Part shown: piece after piece, positions 37,674-49,189 of the stretch | Layout of the letters: each line of letters opens with the position of its first letter | How positions within the stretch are numbered: the first letter of the stretch is position 1 | Assembly (NCBI GenBank): GCA_947044405.1 | Contig: CAMRHE010000157.1 | Span: forward strand, 4,354,501-4,418,500 | DNA: 64,000 bases | Origin: Leptodactylus fallax | Lineage: Eukaryota > Chordata > Amphibia > Anura > Leptodactylidae | Direction of reading: 5' to 3' | Notes under the pieces: model-generated | What the model was told of the DNA's origin: nothing | What the model saw: only the letters and a program-made list of their open reading frames with translations | Database searches by the model: none | Translations under genes and position numbers: made by a program

Positions 37674-38489
37674 CTGCAAATAATTAACAAACATAAACTG
37701 CGGAGAAGGAGAGAGCGCTGAGGCGGAAAGTTCTGGATGACTGGATGAGAATTAGTCATTGTGTGAGTAAGCATGGGAGCAGAGTGGTGCTATACAGTCA
37801 TCACATGTCCACACAGAACAGGCATGCTCGGACTTATAGTTCCACAAAAATCTGGGAATGTATGAAATGCTGAACTTGTAAACTGGGAACAGACATAGCA
37901 TTTGTGATGAAAAACGGTCATAAATAGGACACCTCCCATTTTTTGACCGTCTATTAATATGGACCATCAAAAAAATGAACATGTGAAGAGATCAACTGAA
38001 ATGGGTGGCCCAGTGTAAACTTAGACAGTCTGAGCATACACCAGATTTATCACAGTGACTGAGGCTGGATGATAAATCTGGTGTATCCTAGTCTAAGTTT
38101 ATACCACCTTTTAGTTGGCTTACTTTGAGACAGAATTTTGGTACACTGCGGTACATTTAAACCATGCCCTTTATGTCTGACCATCAGCACCCACGTGTCT
38201 AGTAAGTAAAAAACTTTAGCCCGAACTAGACGCACAAAGATGTGCCACACTGCACCATATGTAAGTCAGAGTCTAGTCGTAACCACAATAGCAAATCTGG
38301 GTCAATTTATTGCCGTTCATGTAAATAGAACCTTAGGATAAATCTTTACCAGTCGGATCCTTTATCCTTTTAGGTATCAGGCTGCCACTAATTTCCCTCC
38401 ACAGGAAGGGTACATTTACACCCAGCAGAGTTGTTGCAGAAACATCAGCCTCTAACCCATTCATCTAAATGGGGCTTGCAGAAATCATA

Positions 38490-38592
38490 ATAATAATAGT
38501 CCTTTAATAGTCCCACAATGGGGAAATTCAGTGTGTTACAGCAGCAAAGATAAGATAAATCCATGTGCTTCTCACCAAAACATCCCCTTCTA
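38490..38592 (-). mobile_element. LINE 3'-end fragment, same family as 4411-5130
   Basis: Read on the minus strand this is GCTGTAACACACTGAATTTC...GGACTATTAAAGGACTATTATTATT, matching the tail of the plus-strand LINE at about 5060-5125. Only the last ~100 bp remain, a typical 5'-truncated insertion between ARNT2 exons 1 and 2. Confidence 0.65.
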
Positions 38593-39049
38593 GATAAACG
38601 GAACTTATCTTTAGGTGCAGAGATTTCTGCAACAAATCTGCTGTGTGTGAACATATCCTGATTAGAATTATACAGTGGACACAATGTCTATGACCAGCAA
38701 GATTTAGCATTGTTAGTGTGTAATATATGTATAAATATATATTATATATACTCATGCATCCTACAGTATACTCTGCAAACTGGAGAATACATGAAAGACT
38801 ACAGCAAGGTGTGCAATGTCAATATTTGGCTAAGTATTGCAACATCTATAAATCCGATACCCCAACAACAGGTCCAAGACCAGACCCCATCACATAATAC
38901 CAGATGTAGAGAACACATGGCCCTGTTGCTACATGGTAACTAGTCCAGATGTGACCCAGATGAACCTAGTAAGGGATTTCCAGACTTGGCACTAGGATCT
39001 GGTGACCTGCACAGATGAGCCGGTACATGCACAGCAGAGCTGGTGTAGT

Positions 39050-39410
39050 GAAAGCAACTAGAATAACATTATTATCGCAGCATTGCTCTCCCGTGCGCTG
39101 CCTGGCACAAGGGCACAGTGCACACAAGGCGCGGTAGTAGAAGAGGAGCCTGGCCGCTACAGATAACGGAGCTCGGTGCTGCATACTCACGGTGCCGCCT
39201 CCCCCTCCCACTGTCCGGTTCCTTTGTGCTGCCGGTGTCTGGAGCTGACAGGGAGATACCGCGAGAGCTGCGAATCTCTGTACTGGAGACAATCAGGAGG
39301 GGAGAAATTGTGGTGTTGCCATAGCAACAAGTGAGCGCCTGGCCATGAAGGTGGCGTTTCTATAGCAACCCCGAGGGAAGGAGGGAATGGGGGACGGAAC
39401 AAGGTACTTT
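39050..39410 (-). promoter_or_regulatory. arnt2: ARNT2 promoter / first-exon region, relatively CpG-rich
   Basis: This stretch has clearly more CpG and GC than the surrounding AT-rich DNA, as expected for a CpG-type vertebrate promoter. It contains the splice donor of the likely non-coding exon 1 (GT at 39190-39189 on the minus strand). Upstream of that donor is an RFX/X-box-like palindrome at 39315-39328 and a matching half site at 39362-39369. No TATA box is evident and the transcription start cannot be placed. Confidence 0.6.
39191..39300 (-). other. arnt2: Probable non-coding exon 1 of ARNT2 (5' boundary unknown)
   Basis: On the minus strand the GC-rich sequence ends in CACC followed by GTGAGTATGC, a near-consensus splice donor. 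The next exon (37614-37673) starts just after a TTTGCAG acceptor 29 bases upstream of the ATG, so its 5' UTR must come from elsewhere. This donor is the best local candidate. The 5' limit given is arbitrary. RNA data would be needed to show that this exon is used. Confidence 0.5.
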
Positions 39411-39750
39411 ACAAGTGCACTGTGTCGTATTCTTCACACTGGCAGCAGCTCAGTTACTACTCACTACGGGACTACACTTGTATTGTAGCAGCGTGAGGTG
39501 ACTGACAATGGGGCTCTGCTCTAGCGCTGCCATCTAGTGGACAGACACAAAACTGCAACTCTCTGTTAACAAATGTCATGTCTCGGGCAAGCTCGTAGTT
39601 TGAGGGTGGAGGGGTAGAAAATTGGAATTTGTTGAACCTTAATAATATTTACTTTGCCAACTTTCACATTCAGGGCATTACATGATTTTGGAGTTTGTTA
39701 TAGTATTTCTTGTAATATTCTTCATGATCTATGGTGGTTTAGGGAAAGGG

Positions 39751-41445
39751 GTGAACCTAGCCTCTTTGCTGCCTGAGGCGGACTATAGAAAAGTGCCCCC
39801 CCCAAAAAAAAAAAAAAAAAATTGAGTTTACATGCTACTTCACACTCGCACAATAAACATACACAAAGTTATAAAACAGTTTTTAAGAATTCTTCTTCCT
39901 GTATTACTTCAGTATCAGCTCAACAACACGGCATTAACAATGAAAGTAACTTCCCACATCTTCTGCTTGGTGGATGGACGAGCCCACGTGGCCCCCATTC
40001 TCTATAATAGGAGCCCCGCAGATAGCTGAGTACTGGACTTCGGGTATCTTTGGCACTCCCATCAAAGTGATTGAGACCGTGGGTTCGTCCATCCACCAAG
40101 CGGCAAGCCTATATTCAGCCTGGCTGCATTCAGGCTGAATTCCCAGTGGGGGGGGGGAGAAAAAAAAATTTCAGACCCAGAAGGGGTCTCAGCAGACAGA
40201 CCCCATCAATCTGGTATTTATCCTCTATCCTATGGATGGGGTGGGGGGGGGGGGGGGTAAATACTTTTCAGAGCATTATTTCATTATTACATTAATATAA
40301 AATGCCTACTTCAGCTGGTGATGAGCCATGGGGCACAGGTAGGGATCCGGATCCAAGAAGAAGGCAGCAGCTAGGCCAGCAGCGCTAAAATCCTGAGATC
40401 AAGGACAAGGAGACCACAGGAGCCATACTGCATAGTCTAGGAACAGAGGCGTAGCTAGGGGCTCAGCACATGGAGGCAAACACATCCAAATTGGCCCCCA
40501 ACTTAGGTATACCGATATTATCACTATATGGTAACCATATAGTGGAAGATATCTGTCTGCACAGAGCTCTACAGACCATTTATGTGAATACAGGGCAGTA
40601 ACATTTTGTGACTTACAGGTGACGTCTCTGACTAATCCTTCACATTTCCCTTCTCTTCCCTTTGGACCGCCATGACCACTTCTTACAGCTGTGACTTGTC
40701 TCTGTAAAGTTTGCAGCACAGACATCTTTGGCTCCTCACTTTTCCAGGCACCCGACCGACATTGTCTTCACCTACACAAAACCCCCATCCTGAACTACCC
40801 CAATTATAAAATATATGATATAACCCCCCATAATGAATAATACCCCCAAGTGCATCTTTAAATGAATAATGTCCATGTGTAAATAGTGCCCCTTATTAGT
40901 AATGCCCCAGGTGTTCCTAATTAAAAGGTTTTCCAGGTCATCAATAAAAAAAATCAGTGGGACTCAAATACCCGGGACCCCCACTGATCAGCTGTTTGAA
41001 TGACCCGTGGTATCTGTGTAAGCATTAAGACCCCTTCTCTATTTACACAGTGTCATTTATCTCATAGCGGCCATGTAATGTAACTACAGCCTCGTCCTAT
41101 ACACGTCTTTGTGACAAGACTGTAATTACATCACATGGTAGTTATAAACAGATAGAGTGTGATATAAACAGGCACCATAGCCCCCTCATACAGCTGATCA
41201 GAGGGGGGGTTCCACTGATCTCTTATTGATGATATGTCCTAAAGCTAGATCATCAATAAAAATGAGCTGGAAATCCCCTTTAATAAAGTGCCACCTTAAA
41301 GGGGTTGTCTAGGATAACCTCTTTTTTAATACGAGGCCGTGGAAGGTGCTCCGGTGTCTCCCAGCACGGTCCAGTCCTGCTGCTCTGGTGTTTTCTTCCT
41401 GTGGACTTCCTCTAGAAGAAAACACCGGAGCAGCAGAACCAGACG
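39751..41445 (+). repeat. Dispersed element, copy 1, split by a 1,014-bp segment
   Basis: Blocks 39751-39906 and 40921-41445 together (681 bp) align in order to the reverse complement of 45252-45932. Examples are GTGAACCTAGCCTCTTTG, ACAATAAACATACACAAA, AACTACAGCCTCGTCCTATA and GAGCTGGAAA. The 39907-40920 segment is absent from copy 2. It contains a G-run near 40240 and a foldback repeat (39965-40101). It is either an insertion here or a deletion in copy 2. Confidence 0.75.
39965..40101. repeat. Foldback repeat with 24-bp arms
   Basis: GCTTGGTGGATGGACGAGCC (from 39965) is repeated inverted at 40078-40101 with one mismatch in 24 bp, around an 89-bp loop. Probably a small MITE. Confidence 0.6.
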
Positions 41446-42317
41446 ATGTCCCCTTCTATTCATAATGCCCCTAATGAACCCTTAAATAAATGACCACCCC
41501 CTTATGTTCAAAATGCTTCCTAATGCCTAGGACAGGTCATGCTCAGTTTTTTTTTTTCTTTTTTGTTTTTTTAAAGCGGCCTGACTTGGGCTGGTTTAGG
41601 TTTAATAAATAGTGAAAATGCCTCCCCTCCTAGCTGTCATGGATAGTGCCGCCTGCGTGCCACCTCACTTTGCCTCATTAGAGGTGCACCCCTGTTTAGG
41701 GGTCAATAAATAAGATCTCTGGTGGCTGAGGCTGGTTTTCTATGCAGATTTTGAAGCCAAAACCTACCTTGTGCCTGTAGGTCCACATGGGTTATTTGGG
41801 AAGGAATTCTGGCTCTATGAATCCCCTGGCAGCTTTTCGCCATAGGTTTGTTCACTGATTACATGGGACACAATGGGGCTCATCAGAGTGAGCCCTGCGC
41901 CGCAGATTCTTTGCCTGTATCAGCTGCCACATCTGCAGGAATATTGAGTAGGATGCTTTTTTTCAATATTAATCTAAATAAAGAAGTATCCAGAAAACCA
42001 TGGAAGGCAGATTCTGGACAAAATCTGCAGCTGATTTCGGGTCATAATCCACCTGAGGATCAGCTCCAAATTACACCATGTGCACCTAGCCATAGCCTTC
42101 CAGAAAATTGCCTTAAATGGCCACCATTTGAGACAATGGTGCAGATTTGAACCCAGCTTTACTTGTGCTTTCCCCTTCTACAGCAATAGAGCCACCCTGT
42201 TTTATCACTCCCCCCACTCCATCATGTTTGTTTACTTATTGAACGGAAGAAAAAGTCATATATGCAGGACTTTTTCTTACGTTCAAAATGTAAACAAACA
42301 GGACAGCAGACACTGTC

Positions 42318-42445
42318 CATCATGTTTTTTACATTAGAGTGAATAGGAAAGGGCACAGACAGAGGTGGGCTCCGTCTGCATCAGTCATTCTATTGCCGTT
42401 TATGTCCATTGCAACAAATTTTAATGACAGTAGTGTGAACCTAAC
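42318..42445. repeat. Dispersed repeat A, second copy
   Basis: Same order of shared blocks as 12710-12840, same strand. The right end is AGTAGTGTGAACCTAACCTT. Confidence 0.55.
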
Positions 42446-43292
42446 CTTAGGGAATTGTTCTGTCTGCAAACCAGGAAACAAATAGGTGAAGGATCTCACC
42501 TAGGTGTACGAGAAGTGCACGTAACCTTGACTTTTGGAGAAGATAACATTGGGGAAGTTTGCTCATTTATTAGAATACTGCATGGACATCCAATGTCCAC
42601 AAAGATGTATAAAGATAAGATAAAAGATACATAAAGAGGGATAAAAGTATATTTTATCTCTAATTAGTGGGGGGAGGGAATTTTGAGTCTTAGTTGATCC
42701 AGAAGAAGGAGTAAACCCTAAAATTCCTTCCTGACTCCAAATATGGCGATCAGAACAAGTCCCACGATCAAAAAGCAGTACTATTTAGTAGTGAAAAAAG
42801 TGTTTATTATTTTGCATATATTTTTACTAATATTATTTATTATCTAATATTTTGGGAAGCTAAAACTATTATTTACATATATTTATTTTCTATAATTATA
42901 AAAAAGATAAGATAAAATTGAATGAAACCTATTTTTATTTTTTATCTTTTTAAATATATAATGTTATCTATGTGAATATTATGTGATATCTATGTGATAA
43001 TATATAAAATTACATAGAAGATACATTAAAGATCTATAATATTAACCTATTTGTGGCTGATGCTAGGTTCACATCTGCTCTGGGGTCTCTGTCGATTTTC
43101 GGCGGTTTCTTATCGGCGTAGATGTGAACCCAGCCTCAGTTGAAGAAGCTGAAAACCCACTTGAGGGGAGAAACAGCCAATTGTCCTGATGTATGGGGAG
43201 AAATTCCTTCCTGACTCCAAAAAAGGCAATCAGAACATCAAAGGCCTGTACCTAACCTATCTGATTTTTTATTAATTGTTAGTATATATAGT

Positions 43293-43324
<32 letters not shown>

Positions 43325-43470
43325 TATAGCACCATTAATTCCATGGTGCTTTACATTTAAGGGTTTATATACTGTACACAAAATATACAAAACAAACACA
43401 ATGCTAACAATGACCAACTGGCACAGTGGGATAGAGGGCCCTGCCCGCAAGGGTTTACAATCTATATATC
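43293..43470. mobile_element. SINE-like dispersed repeat after a (TTTA)n run
   Basis: (TTTA)n, then TATAGCACCATTAATTCCAT and GGTGCTTTACATTTAAGGG, then GAGGGCCCTGCCCGCAAGGG and TTACAATCTATAT. This arrangement (TAGCACC..GCTTTACA..GGACCCTGC..GCTTACAATCT) is a repeat common in amphibian genomes as I recall it. The family name is not asserted. Confidence 0.55.
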
Positions 43471-43804
43471 TGTATTATATTATTATTACTTATAGTGTAA
43501 TTATGTGTAAAATATAAAACTAGGTGTCAAACTATATCTATTTATACACTGTGCTGATCCAGAGGAAGGCAAAAAGACCCTTGATGAAACAGCCAATTAA
43601 CCTCATATAATAGGAGAAAATTCCTTCCTGACACCAAATATGAACAGAATAAATCTGAGGATCAAAAGACAATACCTAACCTACACTGTATCTAGTATGG
43701 TTTTGCTAATCTAACTTTTATGAAGCTAAACTTATTTTTTCTATATTTCTTACATGTAAAATATAGAATATACATTTTAAACATCTATAACACTAAACAT
43801 GGTG

Positions 43805-44146
43805 TAAACGCTTCAGTCTGGTCACGGTGGAAACGTTCTGGCAAAAAACGCTGCGTTTTACAGTCCCTACAAAGCGAATCCGATCCACACTTTGCAGAAA
43901 AATACACACAGCGGAAATGCTGCGATTTCCAAAATGGTTGCGTTTTTGGAAATCGCAGCATGTCAGTTATACCTATAGAAACTCTGGCTGTTTCCATATA
44001 AGTATAAGTAAAGCAGAAAGTCCAGGAGGAAAACTCTGCGCACTTTCTGTGAAAAGTGCTGCAGAAAAAATGCAATGCATTTCCACCGCGGTTTTTCCCG
44101 CATTGGTTTTTGGTTGAGGTCCGCAACGTGGTTCCTTAGCCTAAGG
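43805..44146. mobile_element. Diverged foldback MITE with an internal perfect hairpin
   Basis: The right end GTCCGCAACGTGGTTCCTTA relates it to the CCACGTTGCGG family. The left end is eroded. The centre (43917-43961) is a perfect 18-bp-arm hairpin, ATGCTGCGATTTCCAAAA and its complement, around a 9-base loop. Confidence 0.5.
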
Positions 44147-44304
44147 CTGAATTGGTCCAGAGGAAGGTAAAAACATCCTTTAGGTATGAGACTGTTCTTG
44201 TTCTCAAGGGGTAAAATTGTTCTTGACCCAAATATGGCAATTAGAACAAGTCCCGGGATCAAGGGCAATATCTAAATCTACAGTAACATTTTCAGACCCC
44301 GACG

Positions 44305-44575
44305 TATAATAATCGGAGACCCCGGGGAGATGATAAACATAAAAACCAGTGTTGCTCACCTCTCCGATGTTACTCCCAGCAGGCTTCGGCCTTCTTTGGT
44401 GACGTCCCAGGCGTCACGTGAGCCTGCCCAACGTCATTATGTTGCGACGCCGGTCTGTGCGGCATTGAAGAGGGCCGAAAGCAGGGAGCGCACCGGAGCC
44501 CAGGTAAGTAACACTGGTTTTTATGTTTGTCACCACCTGACAAACATTATACTCTTTTAGACCTCAGAGTATAAT
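44305..44575. mobile_element. Foldback MITE with AACATAAAAACCAGTGTT arms
   Basis: The left GATAAACATAAAAACCAGTG (from about 44332) pairs with the right CACTGGTTTTTATGTTTGTC (to about 44531). Outer GTATAATAATCGG/AGTATAATAATAG segments extend the arms. The interior is locally GC- and CpG-rich with GTGACGTCCC and CGTCACGTG. It lies directly next to the 31-bp minisatellite. Confidence 0.6.
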
Positions 44576-44594
44576 AATAGTTCATGGGTGGGTT

Positions 44595-45190
44595 ACTATG
44601 GAGCAGAATACTGTGTGCAAGGGCCACTATGGGGCATACAGTAATTATGTGTGCAGGAGCCACTATGGAGTATAATACTAGTGCAGGGGCCACTATGGGA
44701 CATAATACCGTGTGCAGGGGCCACTATGGAGCATAATATCGAGTGCAGGGGCCACTATGGAGCATAATACCGAGTGCAGGGACCACTATGAGGCATAATA
44801 CCGTGTGCAGGGGCCACTTTGGAGTATAATACCGTGTGCAGGGGCCACTATGGGACATAATACCGTGTGCAGGGGCCACTATGGAGCATAATATCGAGTG
44901 CAGAGGCCACTATGGAGCATAATACCGTGTGCAGGGGCCACTGCGGGGCATAATACTGTGTGCAGGGGCCACTATGAGGCATAATACCGTGTGCAGGTGC
45001 CACTATGGAGCATAATACCATGTGCAGGGGCCGCTGCAGAGCATAATACCGTGTGCATGGGCCGCTGCAGGGCATAATACCGTGTGCAGGGGCCGCTGCG
45101 GGGCATAATACCGTGTGCAGGAGCCGCTGCGGGGCATAATACCATGTAATACTGTGTGCAGGGGCCTCTGTGGGCCATAATACCGTGTAA
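44595..45190. repeat. 31-bp minisatellite (~19 units)
   Basis: Consensus ACTATGGAGCATAATACCGT then GTGCAGGGGCC. Units toward the right (from about 45020) change ACTATGGAG to GCTGCGGGG, so the array has drifted directionally. Open frames through it are periodicity artefacts. Confidence 0.85.
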
Positions 45191-45251
45191 TACTGTATTA
45201 AAAAAAAAAACACCTACTCAACTGTCCCTTGTGCTCCGATGTCTCCCACCG

Positions 45252-45932
45252 CAGTCTGGTTCTGCTGCTCTGGTGTTCTCTTCTGTCGGAAGTCCCCACC
45301 ACACATGAGCGCTGAGGCGAAGAAAACACCGGAGCAACAGGACTGGAACGCGCTGGGAGACACCGGAGCACCTTCCCAAGCCTCATATTAAAAAAGTAGT
45401 TATCCTGGACAACTCCTTTAAGGTGGCACTTGGGCTTTATTAAAGGGTCTTTCCAGCTCATTTTTATTGATGTTCTATCCTTAGGACAGATTATCAATAA
45501 GAGATCAGTGGACCCCTCCTCTGAGCAGCTGTATGAAGGGGCTATGGTGCCTGTTTATATCACACGCTGTCTGTTTATAGTGACCGTGTGATGTAATTAC
45601 AGTCTTGTCACATAGACGTGTATAGGACGAGGCTGTAGTTACATGACATGGCCGCTATGAGATGAATGACACTATGTAAACAGAGAATCAGTCACAGTGC
45701 TTACACAGGTACCATTCAAACAGCTGATCAGTAGGAGTCCTGGGTCTTTGAGCCCCACTGATTAGTTCATTAATGACCTAGAAAACCTTTTAATGCAGGA
45801 AGAAGGATTCTTAAAAACTGTTTCATAAGTTTGTGTATGTTTATTGTACGACAATAACAGCGTGTGACGCTAACAGCATGTAAATGCAATTTTTCGATAG
45901 TCCGCCTCAGGCAACAAAGAGGCTAGGTTCAC
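45252..45932 (-). repeat. Dispersed element, copy 2, inverted and uninterrupted
   Basis: Reverse-orientation partner of copy 1, with the junction CTTCCTGCATTAAAAGGTTT where copy 1 is interrupted. It directly borders the minisatellite ending at 45190. A short third copy of one end (CTCAGGCAGCAGAGAAGCTA) lies near 49095. Confidence 0.75.
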
Positions 45933-46431
45933 CACTGCTTCTCGGGTATGTGCAATTAACTTACAATGTATAGAGTCCTGTGTATATAGGTATGTATGTA
46001 TAGGTGTATACATATGCATGTATAGTTGTGTGTAGGGGATAGTCACTAAATGTAGTGGATTCATTCATAGTCGGGATTTTTTCATCACCCTAAGAAGAAG
46101 CATAGACATAGTAAATGGCAGGAGCAATGAGCCTGAAGCACACGAAGGAGAAGACTATGGAGCAGACTGCACCAGAGAAATTATCATCATTACATGTAAG
46201 TGCTAATGGACATCATTATTAGGGAAAGATCCCAGGCCTGGGTCCAGCTTGGTGACATGAAGGAGAAATCAGCCATGGGGTGAAAACTTTGATCCTTTGG
46301 CCATGGCAGGTCTTTGTTCTCCAGAACTGCCTTAAATAGTATAAAAGGTGGCTGTGCTCTTCTCATCTCCAGCAGATATTGTTAAAGAATGGATGATCTC
46401 TGATGTTCCTTTTCACACCCAGCCACTTCTC

Positions 46432-47073
46432 AGGATTTTCCTGTTGACATCTTGGATACAACAATTTCCAGGCTCCACAAGTCAACTGCTGTGTCATATT
46501 TCTGTTCCAGACGCAGCTCAGGGGCCATATAAAAGTGTGTGACCGCCACTCCATGAATCTTATTGGAGGAGATTATACCTTCTCGGGCAATCCCCAGGTC
46601 AATGACACGGATGCATCCATTGCCATCCAACATGATGTTTGCTGGCCTTATATCTCTATAATGAAATAAGGCAAATAAGACACATAAATCTGCCATCCTC
46701 TCATTAAAGTGCTTCATTGCCCCTTGTTTTGGGGACACCATTGACAGCCATGAAGATGTTTTGGCCAGGGAATGATGCCAGGACCACCTGAAGAAAAAGA
46801 TGGAAAATTAATTGAAACTTTTCACAAAGGAAATTCTGATCCATTTATTACATGAGGAATTTATCTGCAGGGGTTTATAGCCATTCTGCTGCCTATGGCA
46901 GAGGGTTGGACTGAGTGGTCGGTCATTCAAGTGGTATCCAAACCCTGCAACTGAGCAGAAGAGAGCAAATATGTGTTGTCTGCTCTTGGGAATTTGATGG
47001 GGATAACTTGACCAAATATGCCTTTCCCGAATTCTTCATTCCCAAAGATCAGCTCTGCATCACAGGGGATACC
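46432..47073 (-). pseudogene. Decayed AGC/PKC-like protein kinase, multi-exon relic
   Basis: Three blocks in kinase order are visible on the minus strand. Near 47043-47000 the frame reads ELIFGNEEFGKGIFGQV, a glycine-rich loop (GKGxFGxV). At 46787-46720, after a CTTCAG acceptor, it reads VVLASFPGQNIFMAVNGV, where the ATP-binding Lys of the expected AVK is Asn. At 46655-46432, after a TTATAG acceptor, it reads RDIRPANIMLDGNGCIRVID (catalytic loop with Lys replaced by Arg), then LGIARE in place of DFG, FYMAPEL (APE motif) and YDTAVDLWSLEIVVSKMSTG. A TGA follows STGKS, and stops follow GNEAL. Interruption by intron-like sequence argues against a processed copy. It looks like one of the expanded PKC-like kinases of frogs (inference). 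It cannot encode an active kinase as read. Confidence 0.72.
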
Positions 47074-47074
47074 T

Positions 47075-48460
47075 TCCTAGTAGACTAGACCAAATGTGGA
47101 GGCTTATTACAGTGCAGTGCTAGAGGCAGCTTCTTATACCAGGTACACATATAAATATAAAGTTACTTGAGGTTCTCAGAACTGAAGATACAAGATATAA
47201 AGGAGGGAACAGGGGTCAGGACATTTCTGGACTTTCTGTCATTCATGCAAATAGAAGAAACTACAAGAAGCAATAGCAAATACAAAATTAGGTCCTCTTT
47301 CCCAAAAAAATAAGAAGTTATAAAACTTATTTTGCCAGAGGTGCCCCAACCCAACTCCTGATAAATGGTTAAGTGGCTTATGTAAAAGTCAATGTAGGAG
47401 TTGAATGTTATGGGGTCCTGCAGGGGCGCACCTTCTATGTGGCGACCTGAGGCGATGGCCTCAAGCAACACCTCATGGAATAAACTGGGGGGCGGCATTT
47501 TTTTTTAAATTGGCAACTACTTTTTGTGTTATTACAATAAACAGCGGTCGATACTTTTTACTCACCTGTCCTCGCTTCTGTCCTGGCCACCCTTCGCTGT
47601 GGTGCTACACTTACATCACGACACTGAAGAACACCGGTATGCTACGTACAGCATCCCGGAGTTCTTCAGCATTAGCTACAGCACACCCTGGAGGTGGAAG
47701 CGGATGGGTGGCCAGGACAGGATTTTGTCACCTTCTGAGGAAGCCCTATGTGGTGAAATGTGTTGAGGTGTATTTTTAACGCATACCCCTGCTGTGTATT
47801 GGGGTTCGGTGTCCATTTTCATCATTACTTCATGGCTACAGGTAATTTATCTTCTACATAGTTGGATTACCTTTTTTTCATATAGGGGGTTATTTGTTTG
47901 CTCCTATATATCTACCTAATAATTATGTAATGTGTGGCCCTTTAGAGCACCCGGTTTTTGAGGATACACTTTTTGTGTGACCAGCTACTTTGGCATCGGT
48001 GCATATTTATATGCATCTAGCTACTATTACATACTTTCTCGAGGATATTTCTTATCTGACTAATTTAAAGGAGCCTTGTCATATTATTATTAATATTTTG
48101 GGAATCATTTCACCCTCTTTTTGAACTCTGTAGACCATATATTTATAGATTCGTATCTGAGTTCCCGCTACACAAATATCTTGTGTTCCAGTTTTCTGTG
48201 TTTTTGTCTACACTAATTGTCCGCTGCTTTATTTTATATGGTATTTTTCTTTGGATATTAGGATTTTTCTATGAATAAACTGTGCAATAATTTTTTTTTC
48301 GTGATCAGGTTTGGTTTTTCTATGCAGTATTGTTTGTATTGTGTGATCACGATGCAAATTTGAGGAGTATCCTTGTTGTTCAGGACAGGAACATAGACAG
48401 GTGAGTAAAAATGATCTGCTGCTACTCTGTGTGGAGAAAACTAAACTTAGTGATGTAGGG
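47075..48460. other. Intergenic, mostly repeat-like
   Basis: Contains GGGGCGCACCTTCTATGTGG (a dispersed repeat start), and CTGAGGAAGCCCTATGTGGT with GAAATGTGTTGAGG, which resembles a frequent amphibian repeat with GTGAAACGCGTTG. No gene is seen. Confidence 0.45.
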
Positions 48461-48464
48461 GTGT

Positions 48465-48970
48465 GTGTAAAAAAGGGGGTCATATACTGTGTGTGGGCTT
48501 TAAAAAGGGGTCACATATTGTGGGGATGCATAAGAAAGAGGTCATATACTGTGGGGGTTGCATAAGAAAGGGGTCATATACTGTGAGGGGCCCTAAAAAG
48601 GTGGTTATATACCGTGTGGGGGCAAATAAAAGGGGGTCGTATACTGTGTGTGGAGGTAAAAAAATGGGGGTCATATACCATGTGGGGGGCAAAAACAAGG
48701 GGGTCATACACTGTGTGGAAGGGCAAAAAAAAGGGGTCATATACCGTGTGGAGGGCCAGAAAAAGGGAGTTATATACTGTGTGGGAGCTAGAAAAAAAGG
48801 GGTTATATGCCGTGTGGGGAGGCCAGAAAAAGGAGGTCATGTATCGTGTTGTGGACCAAAAAAAAGGGGTCATGTATCATGTGGTGAGCCAAACAAATCA
48901 TGGGGTTTTATTGTGTGGAGGCCAAAAAAGGGGGTGTTATACTATGTGGGGGTCAAATAAGGGGATTTTT
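48465..48970. repeat. ~31-36-bp G/A-rich minisatellite (~15 units)
   Basis: Units resemble AAAAAGGGGTCATATACTGT then GTGGGGGCC with variable A-run length. This gives strong strand asymmetry (purine-rich plus strand). Long open frames on both strands come from the repeats. Confidence 0.8.
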
Positions 48971-49189
48971 TGATTTGCCAATGGGGTCGTGTCCTAATTA
49001 GGGTGCCCCATCACGCAACCAAAGATAGTTGGGTGGTTATCTTTTTTTTTTTTGTTATCTTTTTTTTTGGGGGTGGGGGTGCATTTCTATAGTTCACCTC
49101 AGGCAGCAGAGAAGCTAGGTTCACCCTTGGGATCCTGGCTGCTGTCAGGTCTTGGCCCATCATCCTCCAATATTCTGGAATTGTTTTCT

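Larger units (their letters stand above)
1..39191 (-). other. arnt2: ARNT2 gene, 5' part (exons 1-6 and introns)
   Basis: Span of the gene from its probable first exon to the window edge. Five coding exons with matching phases give one continuous reading frame of 207 residues (last codon split). Intron lengths, 5' to 3', are about 1.5, 8.1, 10.2, 7.0 and 1.5 kb, plus at least 10.1 kb of the next intron. The encoded protein is ARNT2, a nuclear bHLH-PAS factor that dimerises with SIM1, HIF-alpha and NPAS4-type partners and binds E-box-like sites. ARNT2 rather than ARNT is chosen because the PAS-A exon reads [20 protein letters not shown], where ARNT carries a different FIVSCETGRVVY-type stretch (from memory). 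I looked for the next PAS-A exon (RILDLKTG...) in 1-10135 and did not find it, so the remaining exons should lie to the left. Confidence 0.93.

Noticed and set aside
44848..45213. 121-codon minus frame with CTRYY repeats
   Set aside because: Read-through of the 31-bp minisatellite, not a gene.
48463..48973. Open frames of 119 and 165 codons (Gly/Lys/Val-rich)
   Set aside because: Translation of a purine-rich minisatellite. Overlapping frames on both strands are equally open.
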